A stretch of DNA of 64,000 nt from MKSF01 sp037190225 (GCA_037190225.1 JBBCJL010000006.1:186001-250000); one strand, 5' to 3'; positions 33,909-42,372 are shown, numbered from the stretch's first letter. Program-made: numbers and translations. The notes: a model not told the origin generated them from the letters alone.

Positions 33909-34618
33909 GCTGGCTGTCCCGTACGGAGCTCATCACAGGTAAAGAAAAACTTATACAGCTTACCCGTAAGCACGTGCTGGTGGTGGGAATGGGCGGCGTA
34001 GGCTCCTTTTGCGCAGAATTTATCTGCAGGAGCGGGATCGGGGAGATGACCATCGTGGACGGCGATGTGGTGGACCCTAGCAACCGTAACAGGCAGCTTC
34101 CTGCCCTGGCTACCACGCATGGGCAGTCAAAGGTGGAGCTGATGGCAGAGCGCCTGAAGGCCATCAACCCGGAGCTGAAGCTGCACGTCATCAACTCATT
34201 CGTGACTCCCGAAAAGGTGGAGGAGATACTGAATGAAGGGCAATATGATTACCTGGCTGACTGTATAGACAGCTTTACGCCTAAAATAACCTTCCTGCAG
34301 GCAGCCCTGCAGCGGAAGATCCCCGTTGTAAGCTCCATGGGAGCCGGTGGCAAGCTGGACCCGACCCAGTTGAAAGTGGTGGACATCAGTAAAACATACA
34401 ACTGCCCGCTTGCCCACCAGGTAAGAAAAAGATTAAGGCGCCTGGGTATAAGAAAAGGCCTGAAAGCGGTCTTCTCCCCGGAGCTGCCTATCCGGGAATC
34501 GCTGATGCTGACCGATGGCTCCAACTTTAAGAAATCGGCCTTTGGCACTATGTCCTACCTGCCTGCTACGTTCGGGGCTACCTGTGCCTCCGTAGTGATT
34601 AGGGACCTGATGAAATAA
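33896..34618 (+). CDS. tcdA: tRNA threonylcarbamoyladenosine dehydratase
   Basis: TcdA (CsdL) uses ATP to cyclise the t6A37 modification of tRNA into ct6A. This 240-residue ThiF/E1-like protein has the nucleotide-binding start KHVLVVGMGGVGSFCAEFICRSGIGEMTIVDGDVVDPSNRNRQLPAL, the conserved YLADCIDSFTPK and SSMGAGGKLDPT, and LAHQVRKRLRRLGI typical of TcdA rather than MoeB or ThiF. It overlaps the TatD-like gene by 13 bases, showing coupling. It is the last gene of the thioredoxin/TatD/TcdA unit; a repeat and the ABC-F gene follow with their own signals. Confidence 0.93.
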   Translation: MEDISWLSRTELITGKEKLIQLTRKHVLVVGMGGVGSFCAEFICRSGIGEMTIVDGDVVDPSNRNRQLPALATTHGQSKVELMAERLKAINPELKLHVINSFVTPEKVEEILNEGQYDYLADCIDSFTPKITFLQAALQRKIPVVSSMGAGGKLDPTQLKVVDISKTYNCPLAHQVRKRLRRLGIRKGLKAVFSPELPIRESLMLTDGSNFKKSAFGTMSYLPATFGATCASVVIRDLMK

Positions 34619-34630
34619 AGCGGGCGCGAT

Positions 34631-34667
34631 GTTATTTCGGCTGTAGCACAGCGAAATGGAGACATCT
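34631..34667. repeat. Single half-copy of the palindromic repeat family
   Basis: GTTATTTCGGCTGTAGCACA followed by GCGAAATGGAGACATCT: the left half of the unit seen at 36601, in the gap after tcdA. Confidence 0.6.
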
Positions 34668-34760
34668 GTGCTGACTGGCCTGTTTTCCCTGCAGAACCGC
34701 TGAAATATGCATGAAAGTGAAATTTTAGGTCAGGAGCAGGGCAAATCCTTTCTTTTTGAT

Positions 34761-34768
34761 TAACTTTG
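34761..34768 (+). promoter_or_regulatory. -7 promoter element of the ABC-F gene
   Basis: TAACTTTG matches the consensus exactly. The leader that follows is about 78 bases and contains the hairpin at 34795. Confidence 0.5.
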
Positions 34769-34794
34769 CACATCAAAATACAAAATAGCAACAC

Positions 34795-34828
34795 TTTGCA
34801 CTGTTTTGACCCGTCAATGCAGTGCAAA
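34795..34828 (+). promoter_or_regulatory. Leader hairpin of the ABC-F gene
   Basis: TTTGCACTG (34795-34803) pairs with CAGTGCAAA (34820-34828), and inside it TTGAC pairs with GTCAA around a CC loop. It occupies most of the leader, ending 23 bases before the ATG at 34852. A GTG at 34822 lies inside it and is therefore an unlikely start. Confidence 0.6.
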
Positions 34829-34851
34829 ATATTTCCAATAACTATACAAGC

Positions 34852-36471
34852 ATGATCAACGTATCCAACCTGTCGCTTCGCTACGGTAAAAGAGTTTTAT
34901 TTGAAGATGTAAATATAAAATTTACGGAAGGTAACTGTTATGGCATCATTGGTGCCAACGGTGCGGGAAAATCCACTTTCCTGAAAATACTGTCCGGTGA
35001 GATAGAGCCGTCCACGGGTAAGGTGGAAATATCCAAAGGGCAGCGTATGAGCGTCCTGAAGCAGAACCACCACCAGTACGATGACGTGGATGTCCTGCAG
35101 ACCGTGATAATGGGTAATGATGTGCTATACAGCATTATGCAGGAAAAGGATGCGCTGTATGCCAAGGAGGACTTTACCGAAGAAGACGGTATCAGGGCAG
35201 GTGAGCTGGAAGGTACCTTCGGGGAAATGGGCGGCTGGAATGCGGAAAGTGATGCCGCTACGCTGCTGAGCAACCTGGGTGTAAAAGAAGATAAGCATTA
35301 CCTGAAGGTGAAAGACCTGGATGGTAATGAAAAAGTAAGGGTATTGCTGGCACAGGCGCTTTTCGGGGACCCGGATATCCTGCTGCTGGATGAGCCTACC
35401 AATGACCTGGATATGAACACCATCTCATGGCTGGAAAACTTCCTGTCCGATTATGATAAGGTGGTCCTTGTTGTATCGCACGACCGTCACTTCCTGGATA
35501 CCGTGTGTACGCACGTGGCGGATATCGACTTCGGAAAGATCAACATCTTTACGGGTAACTACAGCTTCTGGTATGAATCCAGCCAGCTGCTGTTAAAACA
35601 ACGCGCTGACCAGAACAAAAAAGCGGAGGATAAGATAGCCGAGCTGAAGGAATTCATTGCCCGTTTCTCTGCCAATGCTTCCAAATCCAAGCAGGCGACC
35701 TCCAAGAAAAAAATGCTGGATAAGATCAATGTGGAGGATATGAAGCCATCCAACAGGAAATACCCTGCCATCCTGTTCAACAACCAGATACGTGAAGCCG
35801 GCGACCAGATACTGGAAGTAAAAGGGCTGACCAAATACATTAACGGCGAGCCGGCCTTTAAAAACATCAATTTTGACTTGAAGCGCGGGCAGAAAGTGAC
35901 CGTCTTAGGCGCGAGCTCTCTCGTAACGACCGCTTTCTATAAAATCATTAACGGGGAAGATACCGACTTTGAAGGGGAATACAGGTGGGGCGTGACCATT
36001 ACGCCGACCTACCTGCCTGCCGATAATACGGCTTATTTTGAAGGCAAGGACCTGAACCTGGTGGACTGGCTGCGCCAGTACTCCGAAGAGAAGGACGAGA
36101 CCTTCATCCGTGGTTTCCTGGGTAAAATGCTGTTCTCCGGTGAGGAGACCCAGAAAAAATGTACGGTATTGTCCGGAGGGGAGAAAGTGCGCTGTATGCT
36201 CTCCAGGATGATGATGCAGAGAGGTAACGTACTGACCTTCGATGAGCCTACCAACCACTTGGACCTGGAATCCATTACCGCCCTGAACAACGGTATGAAG
36301 GATTTCCGCGGTACGATCATCTTTACTTCCAGGGACCATGAGCTGACACAGACCGTTTCAGACCGGATACTGGAGCTGACACCGAATGGTCTTATAGATC
36401 GTGAGATGCCGTTTGATGAATATATAACGGATCCCAGGATACAGGCCTTAAGGGAAGAAATGCATAAATAA
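34852..36471 (+). CDS. ABC-F family ATPase (YbiT-like) with degenerate second nucleotide site
   Basis: A 539-residue soluble tandem-ATPase of the ribosome-associated ABC-F family. It lacks membrane segments and keeps the linker (FSANASKSKQATSKKKMLDKI) that reaches into the ribosome. The ATG at 34852 gives MINVSNLSLRYGKRVLF as expected. Domain 1: Walker A GANGAGKST (34-42), signature altered to LDGNEKVRVLLAQAL, Walker B ILLLDEPTN, switch SHDRHF. Domain 2: the Walker A position reads GASSLVTTA (353-361) with no invariant Lys, and the switch reads TSRDHE with Arg instead of His, yet LSGGEKVRC and TFDEPTNHLD are intact. So only one composite site may hydrolyse ATP. Ribosome protection or ribosome assembly are possible roles. 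Confidence 0.93.
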   Translation: MINVSNLSLRYGKRVLFEDVNIKFTEGNCYGIIGANGAGKSTFLKILSGEIEPSTGKVEISKGQRMSVLKQNHHQYDDVDVLQTVIMGNDVLYSIMQEKDALYAKEDFTEEDGIRAGELEGTFGEMGGWNAESDAATLLSNLGVKEDKHYLKVKDLDGNEKVRVLLAQALFGDPDILLLDEPTNDLDMNTISWLENFLSDYDKVVLVVSHDRHFLDTVCTHVADIDFGKINIFTGNYSFWYESSQLLLKQRADQNKKAEDKIAELKEFIARFSANASKSKQATSKKKMLDKINVEDMKPSNRKYPAILFNNQIREAGDQILEVKGLTKYINGEPAFKNINFDLKRGQKVTVLGASSLVTTAFYKIINGEDTDFEGEYRWGVTITPTYLPADNTAYFEGKDLNLVDWLRQYSEEKDETFIRGFLGKMLFSGEETQKKCTVLSGGEKVRCMLSRMMMQRGNVLTFDEPTNHLDLESITALNNGMKDFRGTIIFTSRDHELTQTVSDRILELTPNGLIDREMPFDEYITDPRIQALREEMHK

Positions 36472-36490
36472 TAGCAACGACACTATATCT

Positions 36491-36524
36491 AAAAAAAACC
36501 TTATCCAGCGGGTAAGGTTTTTTT
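36491..36524 (+). terminator. Terminator of the ABC-F gene
   Basis: ACCTTATCC, loop AGC, GGGTAAGGT (one G-T pair) with eight As before and a run of Ts after. Confidence 0.9.
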
Positions 36525-36543
36525 ATTCGGCCGTCATTGTCAT

Positions 36544-36569
36544 GGCTTCAACGGGCTCAGCTTGGCAGC
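36544..36569. repeat. Short interspersed repeat of a second family
   Basis: GGCTTCAACGGGCTCAGCTT followed by GGCAGC resembles GGCTTCGACAGGCTCAGCCT at 43842 and a partial copy near 44737. These GC-rich pieces are common in Bacteroidota intergenic DNA. Confidence 0.5.
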
Positions 36570-36600
36570 AGGGCTTGTAAACCATTCCATACCCCAATAT

Positions 36601-36895
36601 CATTCCGACTGCAGCGCAGCGAAATGGAGGAATCTCTGGGATTTCTCGACTACACTTCGTTTCGCTCGAAATGACCAGGGCTTGTCATTCATTCAATAGC
36701 ACAAACCATTCCAACTGTAGCGCAGCGAAATGGAGGAATTTCTGGGATTTCTCGACTACACTTCGTTTCGCTCGAAATGACAGCAGGGCCTGTCATTCAT
36801 TCAATAGCACAAGTCATTCCAACTGTAGCGTAATGGAAGAATCTCTGGGATTTCTCGACTACACTTCGTTTCGCTCGAAATGACCAGGGTTTGTA
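36601..36895. repeat. Three tandem ~107-base palindromic repeat units
   Basis: Units start at 36601, 36707 and 36815 (periods 106 and 108). Each has CATTCC-AACTGTAGCGCAGCG, ATGGAGGAATCTCTGG, GATTTCTCGACTACACTTCG and GCTCGAAATGAC, forming one long imperfect palindrome, then a spacer ending CATTCATTCAATAGCACA. The third copy has a shortened core (GTAGCGTAATGG). The family matches the array at 22991 with the halves in the opposite order. An apparent plus-strand reading frame through it is an artefact of the repeat period. The rest of 36472-37009 shows no gene. Confidence 0.88.
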
Positions 36896-37009
36896 AAAAG
36901 AGCTTACTGTCGTGGGATTTCCTTACACACCACCACAGCAGACTAAAAGACCTTGCTCATCGGCTGCACGCCTTTTTATAAAAAGTAACACCGGCATACC
37001 CGGAAAATA

Positions 37010-37807
37010 ATGAAATTTGCACATATGAAAACCGGAATCCTTATGCAAATGCTGAGGCCGTTAGCGGCACTTGCCTGTATGCTGACCGCTGCGGGCTGCG
37101 GGCAGAACACACCAGCGTCCGTACCTTCCGGACCCGGCAACAAAACTACCTTGCAATATGAAGACACCGCGCTGCGCATCGGCCCGCTAAGCGCTCATAC
37201 CTGGCTTCATACTTCCTATCTCGCTACACAGCAGTTTGGCAAAGTGGACTGTAATGGCTGGATCATACTGGATGCCGATACGGCTGTTATATTCGATACC
37301 CCTGCGGACTCCCTGGCCACGGCCAGGCTGCTCGCTTTGCTGGACAGTACGGGTATTCATATCAAAGCCGTGGTGGTCACCCACTTTCATGCGGACTGTC
37401 TGGCCGGGCTGTCCCAGTTCCATACAAGGAATATCCCTTCCTATGCGCAGCGGCAGACACCGGACCTCGCGGCAGCCAGCGGAACGGCAGTGCCGCGGGT
37501 CCCTTTTGACACTACGGCCTGGCTCTATATCAACGGGCACAGGATCGAGCTATACTACCCGGGACCCGGTCATACTGCTGATAATATAACAGGCTACCTG
37601 GAAGCGGACAGTGTGCTCTTCGGTGGCTGCCTGGTAAAAGCTATGGGTGCGGATAAAGGAAATCTGGCTGATGCCGATACGGTGCGCTGGCCTGCCAGTA
37701 TCAGCCGGATCCTTGCCAGGTACCCGTATGTAAAGGTGGTGATCCCCGGTCACGGTGAAGCAGGCGACCGGGAAAATCTTCGGTATACAGAGGCGCTGTT
37801 CCGATGA
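37010..37807 (+). CDS. Subclass B1 metallo-beta-lactamase, predicted lipoprotein
   Basis: A 265-residue zinc hydrolase of the beta-lactamase B1 type. The signal peptide PLAALACMLTAAGC puts a lipidated Cys at residue 30, predicting membrane anchoring, unlike most soluble B1 enzymes. All ligands of both zinc sites can be read: H125, H127 and H188 (THFHADCLAG, GPGHTADN) and D129, C207 and H248 (GGCLVK, PGHGEAGD). K210 corresponds to the B1 substrate-binding Lys. The Cys at 207 excludes subclasses B2/B3 in practice. An alternative ATG at 37025 would give a shorter signal. It is flanked by the repeat array and ends three bases from the convergent glycosyltransferase gene. Intrinsic carbapenem or penicillin hydrolysis is the family expectation, not shown here. 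Confidence 0.9.
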   Translation: MKFAHMKTGILMQMLRPLAALACMLTAAGCGQNTPASVPSGPGNKTTLQYEDTALRIGPLSAHTWLHTSYLATQQFGKVDCNGWIILDADTAVIFDTPADSLATARLLALLDSTGIHIKAVVVTHFHADCLAGLSQFHTRNIPSYAQRQTPDLAAASGTAVPRVPFDTTAWLYINGHRIELYYPGPGHTADNITGYLEADSVLFGGCLVKAMGADKGNLADADTVRWPASISRILARYPYVKVVIPGHGEAGDRENLRYTEALFR

Positions 37808-37810
37808 TCT

Positions 37811-39448
37811 TTATTCCTGCCTGAGACGATAAAACACATACCCGTTCTGTTCTCCTGTCTTTTCAAGACGGGGATCCTTCAGCCATTTCTGCTCCTGGAT
37901 ATTCCTGCTGATAAAGAGTACGGGCTTATCCGCCTTGCCGCTCAGGAAATATTCGGTCCTGTTGTCATAATAGGCGCTGTCGGGTACAGGTTGTTTCCGG
38001 GAATAGAACAGGTAGGCATACGATTTGAAGCCCAGCGGGTGTACATAGGCATTCCCGTCACTGTGCCGCCGGTAAAAATCTATGGCAGCATGCTGTGAAT
38101 ACTGCTCTATGCGGGGTACGAACAGGAACATCGTTGTGAAGATGACCAGCGCCTGCGAGAGCACCAGGATGCCGAATCCCCGCTTCACATCTTTTTTCAT
38201 ACGTTTCCAGGCATATAGTATGCCGGCTATCCCGGCCAGTCCGATAAGCGCTTCATAGGTATGCCAGCTTACCTGTGCATCCATATTGGCTGCGGCAAAA
38301 ACATCCTTGACCCAGGGCCGTATATGATGCAGGTTCTGCCCGGCTATGGGCAGGAGGGCTACGGCGGCGCAGATCAGCAGGCCCGTGAGGAGGAACATGA
38401 ACTTTGTGACCGGCAGCAGGCTCCGTTTCTTCTCATACCACCATTGCAGCTGGGCGGCGGCCAGGAAGGTAAGCGGCAGGTAGCACAGGGATGAATAATG
38501 TACGATCTTGGTCTTCACAATGGAAAAAAGGATCAGCACCACCCCGAACAGGGCCCACATCAGCTGATGAAAGGCTTTCTCCCGGGTCAGCATCAATATC
38601 TTATTCTGTCCTTTTACATATTGGAATAAAAAGGCGGCTGCGGGAAAGCACCCGATAAGCAGCACGATCCAGTGGTAAAAGAAGGGGCCGCCATGACCGG
38701 CATCCTCCGTGGAAAACAGGCGGATCTGGTACGTGATGAATTCCCGGGTAAACCACCACCCGTTCCGGACGATATCTGCCCCGAACCAGCTGAAAGTGGT
38801 CAGTAAGGCGCTAAGGGCTATCACCAGCAGGTACTTCCAGTGAATGCCTGTCCTGAATTTGGACAGCACAACAAAAACTGCAAAGGTGAGCAGGGCGATC
38901 AGTATGGCCGCCGGCCCCTTTGTCAATACGGCCAGGCCCAGGAATATGCCGGAAAGCAAGGCGTGGCGCAGGGCTTTTCTGCCGTACTGTATGGCATACA
39001 CCTGGTACACTGCCAGGAAGATAAATAAATTGAAAAGCGGGTCGATGATGGCCGTCTTAAAATAAAAATGCGGCAGCCAGGAGGCTATATACAGGCCTGC
39101 CCACCATTTGCCGAGCCTGTTTTTACTGACCTTGTTCCCGATGTAATACAGGCAGCATAACGTCACAATGCCGGTTACTGCATTGGGCAGGCGGGCCGCA
39201 AATTCGCTGATGCCGAACAGCTGCATAGCGGCTGCCTGCAGCCAGATGAAGACAGGCGGCTTTTCCCAGAAAGGCATAAAGTCGATGTGCACCCTCATAT
39301 AATTACCGGTAACGATCATTTCCCTTGCCGCTTCGGCGAAATTGGCCTCATCCCAGTCAAAGAGCGGTACAGCTCCCAGGAATGGCAGGAATAAAAGGCA
39401 TCCTATGAGGGTAATGATGATATACGGTCGGATAGTGTTGCGCAGCAT
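37811..39448 (-). CDS. GT39 / ArnT-like polyprenyl-phosphate-sugar glycosyltransferase
   Basis: A 545-residue polytopic inner-membrane protein with about eleven to twelve hydrophobic helices. The catalytic loop after the first helix reads VPLFDWDEANFAEAAREM (residues 28-45) with the conserved Asp-Glu pair of the protein-O-mannosyltransferase/ArnT superfamily. The second loop AAMQLFGISEFAARLPNAV is also typical. A soluble periplasmic C-terminal part follows the last helix (RRHSDGNAYVHPLGFKSYAYLFYSRKQP). Such enzymes move a sugar from undecaprenyl phosphate onto lipid A or glycans. It is third in a unit with kdsA and the PolX-like gene, so lipopolysaccharide modification is the likeliest role. 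Acceptor unknown. Confidence 0.9.
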   Translation of the reverse strand: MLRNTIRPYIIITLIGCLLFLPFLGAVPLFDWDEANFAEAAREMIVTGNYMRVHIDFMPFWEKPPVFIWLQAAAMQLFGISEFAARLPNAVTGIVTLCCLYYIGNKVSKNRLGKWWAGLYIASWLPHFYFKTAIIDPLFNLFIFLAVYQVYAIQYGRKALRHALLSGIFLGLAVLTKGPAAILIALLTFAVFVVLSKFRTGIHWKYLLVIALSALLTTFSWFGADIVRNGWWFTREFITYQIRLFSTEDAGHGGPFFYHWIVLLIGCFPAAAFLFQYVKGQNKILMLTREKAFHQLMWALFGVVLILFSIVKTKIVHYSSLCYLPLTFLAAAQLQWWYEKKRSLLPVTKFMFLLTGLLICAAVALLPIAGQNLHHIRPWVKDVFAAANMDAQVSWHTYEALIGLAGIAGILYAWKRMKKDVKRGFGILVLSQALVIFTTMFLFVPRIEQYSQHAAIDFYRRHSDGNAYVHPLGFKSYAYLFYSRKQPVPDSAYYDNRTEYFLSGKADKPVLFISRNIQEQKWLKDPRLEKTGEQNGYVFYRLRQE

Positions 39449-39498
39449 AGCAGTAAGGTTCTTTCCGGGTAAAATAAAGTTGGTTGGTTACGATCTGT

Positions 39499-41187
39499 TT
39501 AGATGCCTTTCCTGGCCTTCCTGTCGCTGAGGAACCGTTCAAATGCTTCCAGCGGCATAGAGCTCAGGTTGTCTGCTGCGGACATGCCGCTTTTTTGTGC
39601 GGCCTTTACGCCGTACTGTATCAGTTGAAGGTGCCCGGCGGCATGGGCATCAGGATTCACGGACAGCATCGCTCCTTTGGAACGGGCAGTATCTATCCAG
39701 GTCCAGTCCAGGTCCAGCCTTCTCGGGTGCGCGTTGATCTCCAGGACCACCTCGTGCGCGATGCAGGCAGCTATCAGCGCGGGATGATCTACGGGATATC
39801 CCTGCCGGGACAGGAGCAGCCGTCCGGTGGGATGTCCCAGTATGGTGGTATATGGATTGGCCACAGCAGCCAGCAGGCGCTGCATGGCTTTTTCGGCGCT
39901 CATATTCAGATTGGAATGGACGGAAGCGATCACCAGGTCGAACAGCCCGAGCACCTCCTCTTCATAATCCAGGCTGCCGTCATTGAGTATATCTGCTTCT
40001 ATGCTTTTAAATATCCTGAAGGGCGCCAGCTGCCGGTTCAGCCGGTCGATCTCCTGGTGCTGTTCCCTGATGCGCTCTACGCTCAGCCCGTTGGCATAGA
40101 ATGCGGACCTGCTGTGATCGCTGATAACAATGTATTCCATACCCATGGCACGGGCGGCCAGCGCCATCTCTTCTACCGTATGCACCCCATCGCTCCACGT
40201 GGTATGGCTGTGGATGATCCCTTTAATGCTTTCAGCCGTTATCAGGTTATTGTCCTTCGCCTTTTCTTCTAAGGCGGCTATATCGGCGGATTCGCGGAGG
40301 AAAGGCGGTATATAGCTGAGCTGCAGCGCCTCGAATACGGCCTGTTCGGTCAGGGCCTTCACCGGTAAGGAAAGCAACCGGACCGCTTCCAGGAAGTCTT
40401 CGCTGCTGTTGTGCTGCAATGCCGTAACGCCAAAAATATCGGCAGGGCAGGAATGCCATTTCCAGGTAATGCCGCCGGCATCAGTGGCGGAAAGGGTAGT
40501 ATCGCCGTCATCGGTAATATTATCAAAATTATGTGCGGACAGGAAGGTCTGGATAGTCATTACCGGGGCAGTCGTTAACAGCTCCAGCCCGTCCGTTACA
40601 GGCATCTGCCGTGCGTACAGGCCAACAGGCAGAATAGCATGTCCGCTGAATGCAGTCTCAACAAGAGATTTCCACTGCTGCCATGCGTCATCGGACTGTT
40701 TCCACAGGTACAGCCCTGCGTTGTTCCGGAGGAACTGTATCTTACCCAGTATATCAGCCTGGGTCTTCTGGCCGAAGCCCTTAAAGGTCATCAGCCGGTT
40801 TTCCTGGCAGGCATATTCCAGCTCTCCCACGGATGTAATATCCAGCTCTTTCCATAATACAGCTATTTTCTTGGGTCCCAATCCTTTGATCTGCATCATT
40901 TCGAGTATGCCGGGGGGCACCTGTACTTTCAGGGTTTCTAATGCCTCCATGGACCCGGTATGGAGCAATTCCGTGATCCTGGCCCTGACGCTGTCGCCTA
41001 TGACCTTCAGGTCCTGCAGCTCTTCCGGGGTCATATCACAGATATTCTGAGGCAGCTTTTTGATGGTATAGGCAGCATTGGCGTATGTTTTTATCTTAAA
41101 GGAATTCTCCCCGAAGATATCCATCAGCTTGCTGAGCACATCCAATTGTTCCGCTATGGCAGCATTGGACATAGGAAATTGATACAT
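39499..41187 (-). CDS. PolX-like protein: HhH plus PHP domain, degenerate polymerase core
   Basis: A 562-residue protein with the architecture of bacterial family-X DNA polymerase. Helix-hairpin-helix motifs occur near residues 55-75 (LKVIGDSVRARITELLHTG) and 97-110 (MQIKGLGPKKIAVLW), then a nucleotidyltransferase region, then a PHP phosphoesterase from about 322. The PHP ligands are intact: HSHTTWSDG (326-334), VISDHSRSA, KSIEADIL, ASVHSN, LGHPTGR, EINAH, NPDAHA. In the polymerase core the GSxRR...DxD pattern is lost: the segment reads VGLYARQMPVTDGLELL (188-204). It is likely a PHP nuclease with an inactive polymerase domain. It starts five bases after kdsA ends and precedes the glycosyltransferase. 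Confidence 0.88.
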   Translation of the reverse strand: MYQFPMSNAAIAEQLDVLSKLMDIFGENSFKIKTYANAAYTIKKLPQNICDMTPEELQDLKVIGDSVRARITELLHTGSMEALETLKVQVPPGILEMMQIKGLGPKKIAVLWKELDITSVGELEYACQENRLMTFKGFGQKTQADILGKIQFLRNNAGLYLWKQSDDAWQQWKSLVETAFSGHAILPVGLYARQMPVTDGLELLTTAPVMTIQTFLSAHNFDNITDDGDTTLSATDAGGITWKWHSCPADIFGVTALQHNSSEDFLEAVRLLSLPVKALTEQAVFEALQLSYIPPFLRESADIAALEEKAKDNNLITAESIKGIIHSHTTWSDGVHTVEEMALAARAMGMEYIVISDHSRSAFYANGLSVERIREQHQEIDRLNRQLAPFRIFKSIEADILNDGSLDYEEEVLGLFDLVIASVHSNLNMSAEKAMQRLLAAVANPYTTILGHPTGRLLLSRQGYPVDHPALIAACIAHEVVLEINAHPRRLDLDWTWIDTARSKGAMLSVNPDAHAAGHLQLIQYGVKAAQKSGMSAADNLSSMPLEAFERFLSDRKARKGI

Positions 41188-41192
41188 AGGCC

Positions 41193-42065
41193 TTATTTGT
41201 TATTGGAGTCAATCAGGTTCACCGTTTGTCTTAATGCCGTCAGTTGGGGCAGTAAGGTCTCTATCTGTTGCAGCGGCAGCATATTGGCGCCATCGGATTT
41301 AGCGTTTTTAGGGTCGGGGTGTGTTTCTATGAACAGGCCGTCTGCGCCTACCGCTATAGCTGCACGGGCGATGGTGGCTATCATCTGCGGGTTGCCGCCG
41401 GTAACGCCTGCGGCCTGGTTGGGCTGCTGGAGCGAATGGGTACAATCCATGACGGCGGGTACGCCCATATTCCGGAAGGTGGGAATGCTCCTGTAATCCA
41501 CTACCAGGTCCTGGTAGCCGAAAAAGGTGCCCCGGTCTGTCAGCATCACCTTATTATTCCCGCTTTGTACCACTTTGTCTACACAGAACTGCATGGATTC
41601 CGGCGACAGGAACTGACCTTTTTTGATATTCACATACCTGCCGGTCTGTGCGGCTGCCACAAGGATGTCGGTCTGGCGGCACAAAAAGGCGGGGATCTGT
41701 AATACATCCACATAGGGAGCCGCGAATGCAGCCTCATGGGGATCGTGTATGTCGGTCACCACGGGGATATTAAAGGTATCTCTTACTTTTTTCAGCAGCT
41801 CCAGGCCTTCCCGGTCGCCGATGCCGGTAAAGCTGTCCAGCCGGGTCCTGTTGGCTTTCCGGTACGATGCCTTGAATACAAAAGGGATCTCTAATTTCTG
41901 CGTGATGCGAACCAGTTGTTCCGCTGTTTCCATCACTACTGTTTCGTCCTCAATGACGCAGGGACCTGCAAGCAGGAAAAAATTATTGGAAGTATATGGT
42001 TGTTGGTCAAATAATGATAGCACGGGCTGTAATTTAATGGCTGATACAATAGCGTACCCTTTCAC
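41193..42065 (-). CDS. kdsA: 3-deoxy-8-phosphooctulonate (KDO-8-P) synthase
   Basis: KdsA condenses arabinose 5-phosphate with phosphoenolpyruvate to give KDO 8-phosphate for lipopolysaccharide inner core. The barrel motifs are typical: FLLAGPCVIEDETVV, FKASYRKANRTRLDSFTGIG, TDIHDPHEA, LQIPAFLCRQTDIL, NIKKGQFLSP, LTDRGTFFGYQDLVVDYRSIP, DCTHSLQQP and GLFIETHPDP. The 290-residue length includes the GTG start at 42065; no ATG is available in the first 20 residues. It is the first gene of the kdsA/PolX-like/GT39 unit and defines the lipopolysaccharide flavour of that unit. Confidence 0.96.
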   Translation of the reverse strand: MKGYAIVSAIKLQPVLSLFDQQPYTSNNFFLLAGPCVIEDETVVMETAEQLVRITQKLEIPFVFKASYRKANRTRLDSFTGIGDREGLELLKKVRDTFNIPVVTDIHDPHEAAFAAPYVDVLQIPAFLCRQTDILVAAAQTGRYVNIKKGQFLSPESMQFCVDKVVQSGNNKVMLTDRGTFFGYQDLVVDYRSIPTFRNMGVPAVMDCTHSLQQPNQAAGVTGGNPQMIATIARAAIAVGADGLFIETHPDPKNAKSDGANMLPLQQIETLLPQLTALRQTVNLIDSNNK

Positions 42066-42372
42066 AGGGTGTCAGCCGCTAAATTAGTGAAAAAAGACGG
42101 TGTATAAAATACCGGGAACGTTAAGGATGTGAAGTCAGGGAGAGAGGAGTACAGCTATTGTTATAGGTACTTATAGACAGGAGGTTGTAAATAATTGAGA
42201 GTAATACAATTTCTGTAGTAAAAAAATACCTTGTTTTTTCGAGAATATAAACTACACTTGCGTGAAATTTGTCTAACTTCTGGTATAAGAATTTTAAGGA
42301 AAATGCTATTATTTATACCCTTAGAAGGCTAAACTTTTAAATGAGGAATAGAATTGGAAAAAATAAAAGGAA
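42066..42372. other. AT-rich intergenic region before the PIN-like gene
   Basis: Base composition drops sharply from about 42130 onward, marking the left edge of the AT-rich segment. No gene, repeat or insertion-sequence end was seen. Possible weak promoter GAAATTTG near 42266 and a ribosome-binding-like AAAAGGAA directly before the ATG at 42373. Confidence 0.5.

Noticed and set aside
36671..36883. 70-codon plus-strand frame with an internally repeated sequence (ACHSFNSTNHSNC twice)
   Set aside because: It lies entirely inside the tandem palindromic repeat array, and its protein repeats mirror the DNA period; no start signal or composition of a real gene.
39484..40272. 262-codon plus-strand frame opposite the PolX-like gene
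   Set aside because: The minus-strand PHP motifs are unambiguous; the plus-strand product shows no motif.
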